Source: Legionellales bacterium
GTDB lineage: Bacteria > Pseudomonadota > Gammaproteobacteria > Berkiellales > Berkiellaceae
Assembly: GCA_947475765.1 (NCBI GenBank)
Contig: CANJMM010000010.1
Span: forward strand, 1 to 54,178
Direction: 5' to 3'
DNA: 54,178 nt
This document shows, piece by piece, positions 8,652 to 17,234 of the stretch. Positions within the stretch are counted from its first letter, which is position 1; each line of letters opens with the position of its first letter. The notes below the pieces were generated by a model, which worked only from the letters and a program-made list of their open reading frames with translations, was not told where the DNA came from and did no database searches. Position numbers and translations under genes: made by a program.

Positions 8652-9260
8652 TTAACTGCTTTTTTGACGCACTAAAAAATAATGGACTTTTCCGGCTTGT
8701 TTATATTTCTGGATTTCCGCCCCATTAGGCAATAACTCAGGCCCTAAGTTTTTTTCAGATTCAATATAAATCAAACAGTCTGGATTCAACAAACCTTTAC
8801 ATGAAAATAACATAGGCAAAACTTTAGTCAGCCAATCTTGATGATAAGGGGGATCTAAAAAAACCAAATCAAAGCCTTGAGGGGTTTTGATTTGCTTTAA
8901 CCAAGCAACCACATCTTGTCGCATAATGCTAAATTCAGCTTCTGGAATTTGCAGCTTTTGAGCAGAAGTATATAAATGCGCACACACTATCTTAGACTGT
9001 TCTACTACCGTTACTTTGCTCGCGCCTCTAGAAAGGGCTTCAAAAGCCATAACGCCTGTTCCACTAAATAAATCTAAGCAATTTGCGCCCATCACGGCTT
9101 GAGACAACCAATTAAAAATGGTTTCTCGTACCCTATCTGGCGTGGGTCTTAAGCCTTCTATGTCTGGTATCTCTATTTTTCTTGAACGCCATTTTCCACC
9201 AATAATTCTGACTGCTCCCCTAGAATTAGACAACGTTCTCTCCTGCTGGCTCGCCCACAA
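8652..9260 (-). CDS. rsmD: 16S rRNA (guanine-966 N2)-methyltransferase
   Basis: The 202-residue SAM-dependent methyltransferase modifies G966 of 16S rRNA. It begins with the RsmD-specific VRIIGGKWRSRKI and LRPTPDRVRETIFNWL, has the SAM-binding LDLFSGTGVMAFEALSRGA, and the catalytic LVFLDPPY. The annotated ATG puts about 15 extra residues before VRIIGG and overlaps the preceding peptidase gene by 35 bp; a TTG codon nearer the motif is a possible alternative start. It is followed immediately by cca. Confidence 0.95.
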   Translation of the reverse strand: MWASQQERTLSNSRGAVRIIGGKWRSRKIEIPDIEGLRPTPDRVRETIFNWLSQAVMGANCLDLFSGTGVMAFEALSRGASKVTVVEQSKIVCAHLYTSAQKLQIPEAEFSIMRQDVVAWLKQIKTPQGFDLVFLDPPYHQDWLTKVLPMLFSCKGLLNPDCLIYIESEKNLGPELLPNGAEIQKYKQAGKVHYFLVRQKSS

Positions 9261-10671
9261 TAATCACCGCCATTTTATCCGGATGTACTCTTCTTTGAAA
9301 AGCACTGATAATATCTTGCTGGGTAATTTGCTTAATTTGGTTTCGATACTGATGATAAAAATCAATGGGCAAACCATAAAAGCCAATATTTTTCACATAT
9401 TCTGCAATGGCCTGATTGCTGTCAAAGCGCAAGGCAAAACTGCCTAATATATTATTTTTAGCATCTTCTAATTCTTGCACGCTAGGTCCCGCTTTTTGAA
9501 ACTCTTCTAAAATATGCTTAATTAAGGCAATGGCCTTAGGCGCCGCCTTGTTTTCAGTTTGACAGCCCAACACAAAAGGCCCCAATTCTGCCATGGGGCT
9601 AAAATACGAATGGGCATCGTAAGCTAAGCCTTGTTCAGAACGAACCTTCGTGAAAATACGACTCACGGAGCCACTTCCCCCCAAGATATGATTGCCTAAA
9701 ACCAAAGCAAAATAATCGGAGTCTAAAAACTTTAACCCAGGTGCCCCCATGATAATATGGCTTTGCGTAGAAGGAAAATCAACGCGTTTTTCTATGGCGT
9801 GTGATAAGGCTTTGACTGCCGGTATTTTTTGTGGTTTTTGACCTGCCGGCAATCCAGAGCTAAGCTTTATGGCTATCTGATTGGCCTCTTCGGCGCTCAC
9901 GGCGCCCACAATGGTCATGGCTAAATTATGGGTCACATAATATTGCTCAAAAAAAGCCTGGCTATCTTTAGGCTGCAAGCTTGACACCACTTTTTCTTGA
10001 CCTAAGACACTATTGGCATAAGGTTGATTTGCATACACACTTTCATAAAACATTCTGCCTGCGATGGCAGAAGGACTTTGCGCTTCATTTTTAAGGGCCA
10101 CTAACACATTTTTTTGTTCTCGCAGAAAAGCTTTTTTGGGCAAACTGGGTGATTTTAATAAATCTGCAATCGTTGAAACCACCGTATCTAAGCTATTTTT
10201 ATCGGTTAAAGATCTAAAACGTACCGTGACCATTTCAAGACCAGGCTCACAACTAAATTGTGCCCCCACTTGCTCTAAACGCTCTGCCAATTGATCGGCA
10301 TTTAATAAAGCCGTGCCTTCTGATAATAAACTACAGGTCAATAAACTAATACCCTGTTTGTCTTTATCTCTTGCACTGCCGGCATCAAACGTTAACAAAA
10401 CATCGACCATCGGTAAGGTAGAAGCGCCCACAAAATGCACTGCTGTGCCATTGTCTAGCGTCCATTTTTCTAGAGCAAACAGCTCTCCTTGAGTTTGATG
10501 ATAATTTGAGAATACATATGCCATAGGGGTTCTTTTTTTATCTTTAGGTTGAGGATGCATTTGATTAAAAACTTGAAATTGCTGAAATAAGAAAAAAATA
10601 CTGGGGATGCTAATTAAAAATATAGCCCATCTTAAATATTTTTTTCTAAAATTATAATTACTTTTTAGCAT
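9226..10671 (-). CDS. M16-family peptidase-like subunit lacking the zinc motif
   Basis: The 481-residue pitrilysin-family protein has an N-terminal membrane anchor or signal (hydrophobic from about 14 to 31) followed by an M16 fold. Where active members have HxxEH, this one reads LTCSLLSEGT after GISL, so the zinc-binding histidines are absent. The C-terminal M16 half is recognisable (EQGLAYDAHSYF, NILGSFALRFDSN). M16 proteins of gammaproteobacteria are often encoded as pairs of one active and one inactive chain, and the active partner gene overlaps this one by 14 bp. Most likely it is the substrate-holding chain of a periplasmic heterodimer; its substrate is unknown. Confidence 0.85.
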   Translation of the reverse strand: MLKSNYNFRKKYLRWAIFLISIPSIFFLFQQFQVFNQMHPQPKDKKRTPMAYVFSNYHQTQGELFALEKWTLDNGTAVHFVGASTLPMVDVLLTFDAGSARDKDKQGISLLTCSLLSEGTALLNADQLAERLEQVGAQFSCEPGLEMVTVRFRSLTDKNSLDTVVSTIADLLKSPSLPKKAFLREQKNVLVALKNEAQSPSAIAGRMFYESVYANQPYANSVLGQEKVVSSLQPKDSQAFFEQYYVTHNLAMTIVGAVSAEEANQIAIKLSSGLPAGQKPQKIPAVKALSHAIEKRVDFPSTQSHIIMGAPGLKFLDSDYFALVLGNHILGGSGSVSRIFTKVRSEQGLAYDAHSYFSPMAELGPFVLGCQTENKAAPKAIALIKHILEEFQKAGPSVQELEDAKNNILGSFALRFDSNQAIAEYVKNIGFYGLPIDFYHQYRNQIKQITQQDIISAFQRRVHPDKMAVIIVGEPAGENVV

Positions 10672-12031
10672 ACTTATCCTGCTTTAGGGGAACCAACTCT
10701 GCTACCGTCAAACGCGATGCTATCAGATATTTTTGAGCCACTTCTTGCACTTGCTCTGCCGTCACGGCTTGAATATGCTCAATCAGTGCTTGCGAGGTTA
10801 ACCAATTACTGCCAATACTTTCAAAAGTCCCTAATAATTCGGCTTGATCTGTAATGGCATCTTTACTATAAATTTCTTCGGCAGTTAATTGCATTTTAAT
10901 ACGGGCTAATTCTTGATTATCTAATTTTTTGGCTTTAAGTTTGCTTAACTCGGCTAAAATAGCTTGCTCGAGCTCTGCCACAGAATGGGCTTCGCTGGGC
11001 GTGCCTCTTAAAATAAATTGGGTATCGTAGCGTTGTAAAAAATCGTAATGCGCATAACAACTGGCACAAATTTCTTGTTCTCTTATCAAATATTTGGGTA
11101 AGCGGGCACTTTCTCCCCCATCTAAGGCATGTGCTAATACCGCTAAAGCATAAGGCTCAAAGGCATTTTTAGCCGTTATCATACTTGGGACTTGAAAACC
11201 CATGATTAAATAAGGCAACTCTGCCACGTATTCTACTTTAAGCCGCTTTTCGCCTAAAGCAGGAATATCTTGGCCAGGCAATGCTTTAGGTAAAGCCTTT
11301 TGAGGAATATCCCCAAAATATTTTTGGGCCAATTCAAAAATTTGTTTGGGTTCCACATCCCCTATCACTATAATAGTCGCATTATTAGGCACATAATATT
11401 GCTCATACCAATAACGTAAATCTTTATCGCTAAAAGAATATAAATCATCCATCCAGCCAATTACAGGGTGATGATAAGGCCCATTGGTATGTGCTGCCGC
11501 TAAAAATCGCTCAAAGGTCACGCCTTTTGGGCTATCGTCTGTTCTTAATCGACGCTCTTCTCTGACCGCTTTCATTTCAAGTTGATAAAGCGCCGGATCC
11601 AAGGTTAAATGTTGCATTCTATCTGCTTCAAGTTCTAAACATAAAGCCACTTTTGATTTTTCCACATTGGCATAATAAGCCGTAAAATCTTGGGTCGTAA
11701 ACGCATTATCCCTCCCCCCATTTTTAGCAATGATCTCTGAATAGCTATCATTAGGATACTTAGGGGTACCCCGAAACATCATATGCTCCAAAGCATGAGA
11801 AATACCTGTACGCCCTCTTACTTCATTGGCCGATCCCACTTTATACCAAACTTGAACAGAGGCAATGGGGGCACGCTTATCAAGTTGTACAACTATTTTT
11901 AGGCCGTTTTTTAAGGTATGTTCAGTTATTTGACTTTTTATGAGCATCTCTTTTCCCCAGGCTGCTGTGGCCATTAAGCCTGCCATCATAACAGCGCCTC
12001 TTAAAATAACCAGCAATCGACGTTTCATCAT
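10658..12031 (-). CDS. M16-family zinc metalloprotease, active subunit
   Basis: The 457-residue protein has a signal peptide (MMKRRLLVIL then a hydrophobic stretch, likely cut near WG at 25-26). The inverted zinc motif HALEH lies at about 79-83 in the typical context GRTGISHALEHMMFRGT, followed by acidic residues in LCLELEADR that supply the third ligand. A second, degenerate M16 domain follows. It probably degrades periplasmic peptides, together with the inactive partner encoded immediately downstream. It is divergent from ftsY, as M16 pairs often are in gammaproteobacteria. Confidence 0.9.
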   Translation of the reverse strand: MMKRRLLVILRGAVMMAGLMATAAWGKEMLIKSQITEHTLKNGLKIVVQLDKRAPIASVQVWYKVGSANEVRGRTGISHALEHMMFRGTPKYPNDSYSEIIAKNGGRDNAFTTQDFTAYYANVEKSKVALCLELEADRMQHLTLDPALYQLEMKAVREERRLRTDDSPKGVTFERFLAAAHTNGPYHHPVIGWMDDLYSFSDKDLRYWYEQYYVPNNATIIVIGDVEPKQIFELAQKYFGDIPQKALPKALPGQDIPALGEKRLKVEYVAELPYLIMGFQVPSMITAKNAFEPYALAVLAHALDGGESARLPKYLIREQEICASCYAHYDFLQRYDTQFILRGTPSEAHSVAELEQAILAELSKLKAKKLDNQELARIKMQLTAEEIYSKDAITDQAELLGTFESIGSNWLTSQALIEHIQAVTAEQVQEVAQKYLIASRLTVAELVPLKQDKYAKK

Positions 12032-12144
12032 AGCTTCATCTTAAATTATACAATATTTAACTTAATCGCAGTCTTAACTAATGGTAGGATATCTCCCATA
12101 AAGGTTCCATAAAATTTTCAAAAAATCGAGTTGACTTAATTATT

Positions 12145-13224
12145 ATGTTTAGTTTTTTTAAAAAAGATCCCAAAAAAATTCCAGATAATATTCCAGATAA
12201 TATTTCAAATAGCATTCCAGATAGCATTCCAGATAGCCCCAAAAAACCTTCTTTTCTCTCCAGACTCAAATCTTCGCTCAGCCGTACCCGCACACAATTC
12301 AGCTCTAAATTAGCGAATTTGCTGTTAGGCAAAAAACAAATCAATGCGGAGTTAATCGACCAACTGGAAAAATTGCTTTTAGAAGCAGATTTAGGAATAA
12401 CCGTCACTAAAAACATTATTCAGCAATTACACAATAGCCTGAACCGTCAACAACTCAATCACCCTAAAGAGTTATTCTCTCAACTTAGAACGGAACTGGA
12501 AAACCAATTATTGCCCTTGCAGCAACCTTTAGTCATTCCAGCAGATAAAAAGCCCTTTGTTATAATGATGATAGGCGTAAATGGCACGGGCAAAACCACC
12601 TCTATTGGCAAATTAGCCCACCAATTTAAACATCAAGGCTATACCGTTTCTCTGGCTGCAGGGGATACCTTTAGAGCAGCTGCCGTAGAGCAATTGCAAG
12701 TTTGGGCAGAGAGATTATCGCTGCCCCTTATCAAACAACATGCTGGTGCCGATAGCGCCTCTGTGATTTTTGATGCTTTACAATCTAGCCAAGCGAAACA
12801 AGTAGATATTCTAATTGCTGATACTGCAGGCAGGTTACATAATAAAAGCCACCTAATGGACGAACTCAAAAAAATTAAACGCGTTTTAGCAAAACTTGAC
12901 CCCACTGCGCCCCATGAAGTGCTTTTAGTTATCGATGCCACTACCGGCCAAAATGCGCTTCAACAAGCAGAGATTTTTACAAAAGAAATGGGGGTAACGG
13001 GCTTGATTATCACTAAGTTAGATGGCACCGCCAGAGGGGGGATGCTCTTTGCCATTGCTCAAAAACTTTGTTTACCCATTCGATATATCGGCATAGGCGA
13101 AGATCTAGACGATTTACGAGCATTTGACGCCAAAGCCTTTGTTGAGGCACTATTTGAAGAAACAGAACAAGAAACAGAACAAGAAAACAAGTCACCCTCA
13201 GATGTCACGGATAGCGAAATATGA
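12145..13224 (+). CDS. ftsY: Signal recognition particle receptor
   Basis: The 359-residue SRP receptor GTPase docks ribosome-nascent chains at the inner membrane. The NG domain is complete: GVNGTGKTTSIGKLA (about 144-158), DTAGRLHNK, the TKLDGTARGG motif, and PIRYIGIGEDLDDL at the end. The N-terminal acidic A region is very short and is largely replaced by a repeat, (Ile-Pro-Asp-Asn/Ser)n at about 12-31. The C-terminus after the GTPase core is also repetitive (EETEQETEQENK). The start of ftsE overlaps its stop by 4 bp, so ftsY, ftsE and ftsX form one operon as in E. coli. Confidence 0.97.
   Translation: MFSFFKKDPKKIPDNIPDNISNSIPDSIPDSPKKPSFLSRLKSSLSRTRTQFSSKLANLLLGKKQINAELIDQLEKLLLEADLGITVTKNIIQQLHNSLNRQQLNHPKELFSQLRTELENQLLPLQQPLVIPADKKPFVIMMIGVNGTGKTTSIGKLAHQFKHQGYTVSLAAGDTFRAAAVEQLQVWAERLSLPLIKQHAGADSASVIFDALQSSQAKQVDILIADTAGRLHNKSHLMDELKKIKRVLAKLDPTAPHEVLLVIDATTGQNALQQAEIFTKEMGVTGLIITKLDGTARGGMLFAIAQKLCLPIRYIGIGEDLDDLRAFDAKAFVEALFEETEQETEQENKSPSDVTDSEI
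12178..12237. repeat. 12-bp tandem repeat, five copies, in ftsY
   Basis: Five units related to ATTCCAGATARY lie end to end: the first two are identical, the third is diverged, and the last two are identical. They are in frame and encode Ile-Pro-Asp-Asn/Ser repeats in the membrane-targeting N-terminus. Confidence 0.95.
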
Positions 13225-13910
13225 TCAAATTTGAACAAGTTTCTAAACAATTTAAAAATGGAACCGACGCCTTATTAGATATCCATTTTGAAATACAACA
13301 AGCGGAAATGGTTTTTTTATCTGGCCACAGTGGCGCTGGAAAAAGTACTTTATTAAAATTAATGGGCTTACTGGCCAAACCCACCTCTGGTCGAGTTTTA
13401 GTCGCCGAACAAGACTTAGCCAAAATTCCCTCTGGAAAAATACCTTATTATCGTCGTCGTATTGGCATGATTTTTCAAAATCCTTTATTACTCTCACAAT
13501 ATACGGTTTATGAAAATATTCTGATCCCCCTGATCATTGCAGGGTTTGATAAAAACGACATGGCCAAACGCGTACGTGCTGCTTTAGATAAAGTGGGCTT
13601 GTTAAAAAAAGAAAAACGCAAAGCGGCTGAATTATCTTGTGGCGAAAGCCAACGTGTTGCCATTGCAAGGGCCATTGTACATAAACCCATTTTATTATTA
13701 GCAGACGAACCCACCGGTAATTTAGATCCTGATTTGGCATTAGACATTATGAATTTATTTGCTCGTTTTCAGCAAGTTGGGGTGACCATCTGCATTGCCT
13801 CCCATGATCAAAATCTCATTCAAAAAATGCCTTACCGTACCTTGTATCTTAAGCAAGGCAAACTGATTGACTCAGAACTGGCTAATCCCACTAATTTTAA
13901 CGCTAAATAA
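13221..13910 (+). CDS. ftsE: Cell division ATP-binding protein
   Basis: The 229-residue ABC ATPase partners with FtsX to activate septal peptidoglycan hydrolases during division. The Walker A motif is SGHSGAGKST, Walker B is LLLADEPTGNLDP, and the H-loop is ASHD. The ABC signature reads LSCGESQRVAIARA, where FtsE normally has LSGGEQQRV; Cys replaces the first Gly and Ser replaces the first Gln. ATG overlaps the ftsY stop (ATGA). It is followed by ftsX after 11 bp. Confidence 0.95.
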   Translation: MIKFEQVSKQFKNGTDALLDIHFEIQQAEMVFLSGHSGAGKSTLLKLMGLLAKPTSGRVLVAEQDLAKIPSGKIPYYRRRIGMIFQNPLLLSQYTVYENILIPLIIAGFDKNDMAKRVRAALDKVGLLKKEKRKAAELSCGESQRVAIARAIVHKPILLLADEPTGNLDPDLALDIMNLFARFQQVGVTICIASHDQNLIQKMPYRTLYLKQGKLIDSELANPTNFNAK

Positions 13911-13921
13911 GGCCTACTGGT

Positions 13922-14908
13922 ATGAACATGCACCCCTCTGCCAAAAAAATGAAATCATTATTCCAGCCCGAACAGTCTTTTTACAAACTTTGGTCTCATT
14001 GGCTTTCAGCACATCGCATGGCCTTTCGCCTAAGCATTCGTAATTTGCTCACCCATCCGCTGACAACGCTCTTAACCTTGCTGTCTTTGGCCGTAACCTT
14101 AAGCTTGCCTGGCGCCTCTTATTTAACCTATAAAAATACCGCATTACTGTTATCTGGTTGGGATAAAGGCACGACTTTAACGGCTTTTTTACAAGAAGAC
14201 ATCAGCTTAGAACAGGCCCATACCTTAGTTCACCTCATCGAGTCCAGAGAAGAAGTCTTTGAGGCCCTCTATCAAACTCCAGAACAATCCCTACAAGAGT
14301 TTAGAGAACGTTCTGGCTTAAAAGACGTGATAGATAGCTTGCCCCGCAATCCCTTGCCTGGCGTCATCACGCTTTACCCTAATCCAGGTTACCAAAAATC
14401 CAGTCATTTAAGCCAACTCCAAGGCTTTTTACAAAGCTTAGCTGAAATTCAATCGGTTGAAATAGACTTAGATTGGGTGCAAAAAATGCATGCTTATTTA
14501 CATTTTGGTAAAGCCCTCACCCTTGTTATGGGCATTTTAGTCGCGCTAACCGTTATATTAGTCATTGCCAATATTATTAGGCTTACTTTAGAGCGCCATA
14601 AAGACGAAACCGAAGTATTAACCTTAATCGGCGCCACCAAATATTTTATTGCCCGACCTTTTTTATATCGTGGCTTATGGTATGGCTTATTAGGCGGTGT
14701 CTTTAGTTTTGGCTTATTATCTATCATGATAGATTATCTACAAAAGCCTCTAGACAAACTCTCTTTTTTATATCAACAGCCTTTTTTAATCTACAATTTA
14801 AATCTAGGAGAAACCCTACTATTATTTTTCCTAAGTGGGGGATTAGGCTTAATGGGTGCCTGGCTGGCAGTGCGCTCACAATTGCGCCACTTTAATCAAT
14901 ATGCCTAA
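13922..14908 (+). CDS. ftsX: Cell division protein, ABC-type membrane subunit
   Basis: The 328-residue permease-like protein has the FtsX layout: a cytoplasmic N-terminus, a first membrane helix near 40-62 (LTTLLTLLSLAVTLSLPG), a large periplasmic loop that binds amidase activators, and three helices in the C-terminal half with the conserved cytoplasmic segment RLTLERHKDETEVLTLIGA. It works with FtsE at the division septum. Its last codons overlap the start of rsmJ by 8 bp. Confidence 0.94.
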   Translation: MNMHPSAKKMKSLFQPEQSFYKLWSHWLSAHRMAFRLSIRNLLTHPLTTLLTLLSLAVTLSLPGASYLTYKNTALLLSGWDKGTTLTAFLQEDISLEQAHTLVHLIESREEVFEALYQTPEQSLQEFRERSGLKDVIDSLPRNPLPGVITLYPNPGYQKSSHLSQLQGFLQSLAEIQSVEIDLDWVQKMHAYLHFGKALTLVMGILVALTVILVIANIIRLTLERHKDETEVLTLIGATKYFIARPFLYRGLWYGLLGGVFSFGLLSIMIDYLQKPLDKLSFLYQQPFLIYNLNLGETLLLFFLSGGLGLMGAWLAVRSQLRHFNQYA

Positions 14909-15593
14909 TTTTAGCTTTGAATCCACCCCTGATGGCCTAGCCCTGAAAAGCAACTTGCAAAGCCTGCCAGGGGTTTTACTGCTAGATTACCTACATGGTA
15001 ACCTTGGCTATCGCCTTACCCCTGAACGGGTCTTACACGAACCTTTGGCCAAAGTTATAGATCACCAGGCCTTTGTGATAGATGCCACAGGGGGCTTAGG
15101 CAAAGACAGCCTCATGATGGCCATGATGGGCTGCAAAGTTTGGATGTGCGAAGCGCACCCTTTTTTATACCCGCTTATTCAAGATGCCATTCAACGCGCC
15201 TTAATCGATCCTTATTTTAATTTATTATTCACCCACCCAGATAAATTTCAATTTTTCCCTGAAGATGCCAAAAATATTTTAGAAAAATTAGTGGGCACAG
15301 AAAAAGCCCAAAGACCCGATATCGTCTATCTTGATCCAATGTTTCCACTCAGAAAAAAAACGAGTTTAGTCAAAAAAAACATGCAATGGCTTAAAGCCAT
15401 TCATCAAGAAGCCTTAACAGAACACTTTATGCCCCTTACGCCTGAAAAAGACTTGTTCGAGCTCAGCCTACAAGTTGCCACCAAACGCGTGGTGGTCAAA
15501 CGCCCGGCACATGCCCCTAACTTGGTTCCCCTTCCTGCGCCAAATTTCAGTAAATCTTTTCAAAGTGGGCGATTTGATGTTTATTTGTGCTGA
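14901..15593 (+). CDS. rsmJ: 16S rRNA (guanine-1516 N2)-methyltransferase
   Basis: I start this gene at the ATG overlapping the ftsX stop (ATGCCTAA), giving 230 residues; an upstream ATG at 14856 would add 15 residues and lie deeper in ftsX. The protein has the RsmJ features VIDATGGLGKDSLMMA (SAM binding), DIVYLDPMFPLRKKTS (catalytic DPMFP) and VVKRPAHAPNL. It methylates G1516 of 16S rRNA. Its placement after ftsX probably makes it the last gene of the operon; a short hairpin with a T7 tail follows. Confidence 0.92.
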   Translation: MPNFSFESTPDGLALKSNLQSLPGVLLLDYLHGNLGYRLTPERVLHEPLAKVIDHQAFVIDATGGLGKDSLMMAMMGCKVWMCEAHPFLYPLIQDAIQRALIDPYFNLLFTHPDKFQFFPEDAKNILEKLVGTEKAQRPDIVYLDPMFPLRKKTSLVKKNMQWLKAIHQEALTEHFMPLTPEKDLFELSLQVATKRVVVKRPAHAPNLVPLPAPNFSKSFQSGRFDVYLC

Positions 15594-15642
15594 TTTTTTG
15601 GCTATTTAACGTATTACATAATGCGCTTGGCTAATATTTTGT

Positions 15643-15678
15643 AGCATTGTTTAATAGCGGTGTTTAATGCTTTTTTTC
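15643..15678 (+). terminator. Possible terminator of the ftsYEX-rsmJ operon
   Basis: Arms AGCATT (15643-15648) and AATGCT (15666-15671) flank a 17-base loop and are followed by a run of seven T. The stem is short and the loop long, so it is a weak candidate. Confidence 0.4.
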
Positions 15679-15690
15679 CATCGAGATAGG

Positions 15691-15923
15691 GAGACCTATA
15701 GACGTCAAGCTTAAATTATCATGAGCAGTTTTATCCGAGACTGCCATTAAGTTAAGGGAACATGTGCTTAAAGAATGTTATCTGACATTTTTATAAATCG
15801 AAAAATAAATGATAATTTTGATCGCTGGGCCGGCACAGAGACCAATAGGCGTCAAGCTTAAATTATAAATTGGCGGTTTTATCCCTTCTACCGCTTCGCT
15901 TCGTTACGGTAGAAGGGATAAAA
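15691..15923. repeat. Two pieces of a dispersed palindromic repeat
   Basis: The gene-free stretch 15594-15962 holds two related repeat pieces. Both contain GAGACC followed a few bases later by GACGTCAAGCTTAAATTAT or a one-base variant, then a segment ending GGTTTTATCC or CAGTTTTATCC (15691-15736 and 15838-15887). The second piece ends in a perfect 17-bp hairpin (arms 15877-15893 and 15907-15923, 13-base loop). Bases 15801-15843 recur exactly, in reverse complement, at 36300-36342. No coding sequence is seen here. Confidence 0.85.
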
Positions 15924-15962
15924 CCCCTGAAAGTTACCGAAACTTGACCCTTATTCTTTAAG

Positions 15963-16214
15963 CTATTTTAAATATTTTTGAATAATTCTTAATAGATCGG
16001 ATGTATTATTATATCTCAACATACCTGTTTCATAAATAAGAATACCAACCATTAAGCCAATAAAAATACTTGATGACGAAACTAGGTTCATTATCACTAA
16101 TATCAAAAAGCCAAATAAAAACGCTATTAATAAAAATCTTGATAATTGAATCTTTTTTTCCAGAATTTTTATTTTTTTAAGGGCTTTTAATTCTTCTTTC
16201 GATAATTGCAACAC
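15963..16214 (-). CDS. Small two-helix membrane protein, unknown
   Basis: The 83-residue predicted protein starts with a charged helix (LSKEELKALKKIKILEKK), followed by two hydrophobic segments (about 25-45 and 49-63) and a basic end. I do not recognise it. It is an orphan between the repeat pieces and hemD, and it has no close neighbour on its strand. Its composition is plausible for a real small membrane protein, but there is no homology support. Confidence 0.5.
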   Translation of the reverse strand: MLQLSKEELKALKKIKILEKKIQLSRFLLIAFLFGFLILVIMNLVSSSSIFIGLMVGILIYETGMLRYNNTSDLLRIIQKYLK

Positions 16215-16433
16215 ATTAATATTCCTTAACGTCCTATTTTAAATGAAAAAATACTATAAAATTTGTTTTAAGGTCAACTTACATACACTAAAATAGCAAA
16301 AATAGTATTTTTCTAACTCCTCAATCCCTATTAGCAAAATTGGGAATAAAAAAGCTTCATTCAGAAAACAGTTGCTAAAGCGCAAGCATATCCCCTTTAG
16401 GATTTGTGAAACGGATACCTGGATTGCCGCCGA

Positions 16434-16464
16434 GCGCTGAGCTCGCCTCAGACATGCTCAGCGC
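16434..16464 (-). repeat. Hairpin downstream of hemD
   Basis: Arms GCGCTGAG (16434-16441) and CTCAGCGC (16457-16464) with a 15-base loop lie immediately after the hemD stop. There is no T run on either side. The GC-rich flank (GGATTGCCGCC) looks like a remnant of an interspersed palindrome rather than a simple terminator. Confidence 0.45.
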
Positions 16465-16466
16465 AT

Positions 16467-17234
16467 CTAAAAACGAAAAGATAAAAAAATAGCTGAAATA
16501 TCTTCTACACTGGCTGAAAGCGCTACGCTGATTTTACCCTGCCACCCCAAAGCAATGGCTTCAGCTTGAATTCTTTGGCTAATCACCAAAAGGGGCAAGC
16601 AAAGCAATTTATCTTTATCTTTATCTTCTTTAAAAATATGCAATAAATTTTTCAAACTTTCTACACTGGTGATTAAAATAGCATCGGGCAGCTCGGCTAA
16701 AATAGCGGCTCGCTCCGCCTTGGTATAAACCGGGATGGTACGTTGATAAGTATTGACTCGCTCACAGCTAAAGCCTTTTTGGATTAAAGCCGGTTCGAGT
16801 ATGGCTCGCCCACCTTCGCCCGTTAATAATAAAATTTTACTGCCTAAAGATAAAGTGGTAATAGGCGCATGATTTAAAATAGATTCGCTAGAAAAGCCCC
16901 GAGCCCCCACCCAATGCGAGACAATATTTTTAGATAACAACGCCTCTTGCGTCCCTGCCCCCATGGCATAAATCACTTGGCTTTTTGACAGTGCCATTAA
17001 ACTCGTTTGATCTAAATACACGATACTATTTGGGCTTTGAACTAAAATCATGTTTGCTTGCTCAATGCTTTGTAAAGACAAACGCATAGGCATAGATGCT
17101 TGAGTGGCCTTGATGGGCTCAATCACCATAGTGGGAAAAAGAATAGGCTGAACACCTAAAGCTTGTAAGGATAAAGTCAGTTTATCGCCCTGTGCTTTAG
17201 GGCGACAAATTAAGAGCCTTCGTTTGTATAACAT
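16467..17234 (-). CDS. hemD: Uroporphyrinogen-III synthase
   Basis: The 255-residue protein closes hydroxymethylbilane into uroporphyrinogen III in haem synthesis. HemD is poorly conserved, but the opening RRLLICRPKAQGDKL followed by ALGVQPILFPTMVIEP, the SPNSIVYL segment and the ILITSVESLKNLL segment in the second domain fit the family. The decisive point is context: it overlaps hemC by 25 bp. An Asp-Lys repeat (EDKDKDK, from a 6-bp tandem repeat at about 16613-16630) sits just after that second-domain segment. Confidence 0.9.
   Translation of the reverse strand: MLYKRRLLICRPKAQGDKLTLSLQALGVQPILFPTMVIEPIKATQASMPMRLSLQSIEQANMILVQSPNSIVYLDQTSLMALSKSQVIYAMGAGTQEALLSKNIVSHWVGARGFSSESILNHAPITTLSLGSKILLLTGEGGRAILEPALIQKGFSCERVNTYQRTIPVYTKAERAAILAELPDAILITSVESLKNLLHIFKEDKDKDKLLCLPLLVISQRIQAEAIALGWQGKISVALSASVEDISAIFLSFRF

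Noticed and set aside
15594-15962. A transposase or phage remnant in the repeat-rich gap
   Set aside because: No frame on either strand gives a recognisable protein fragment; only repeat pieces and a hairpin are present.
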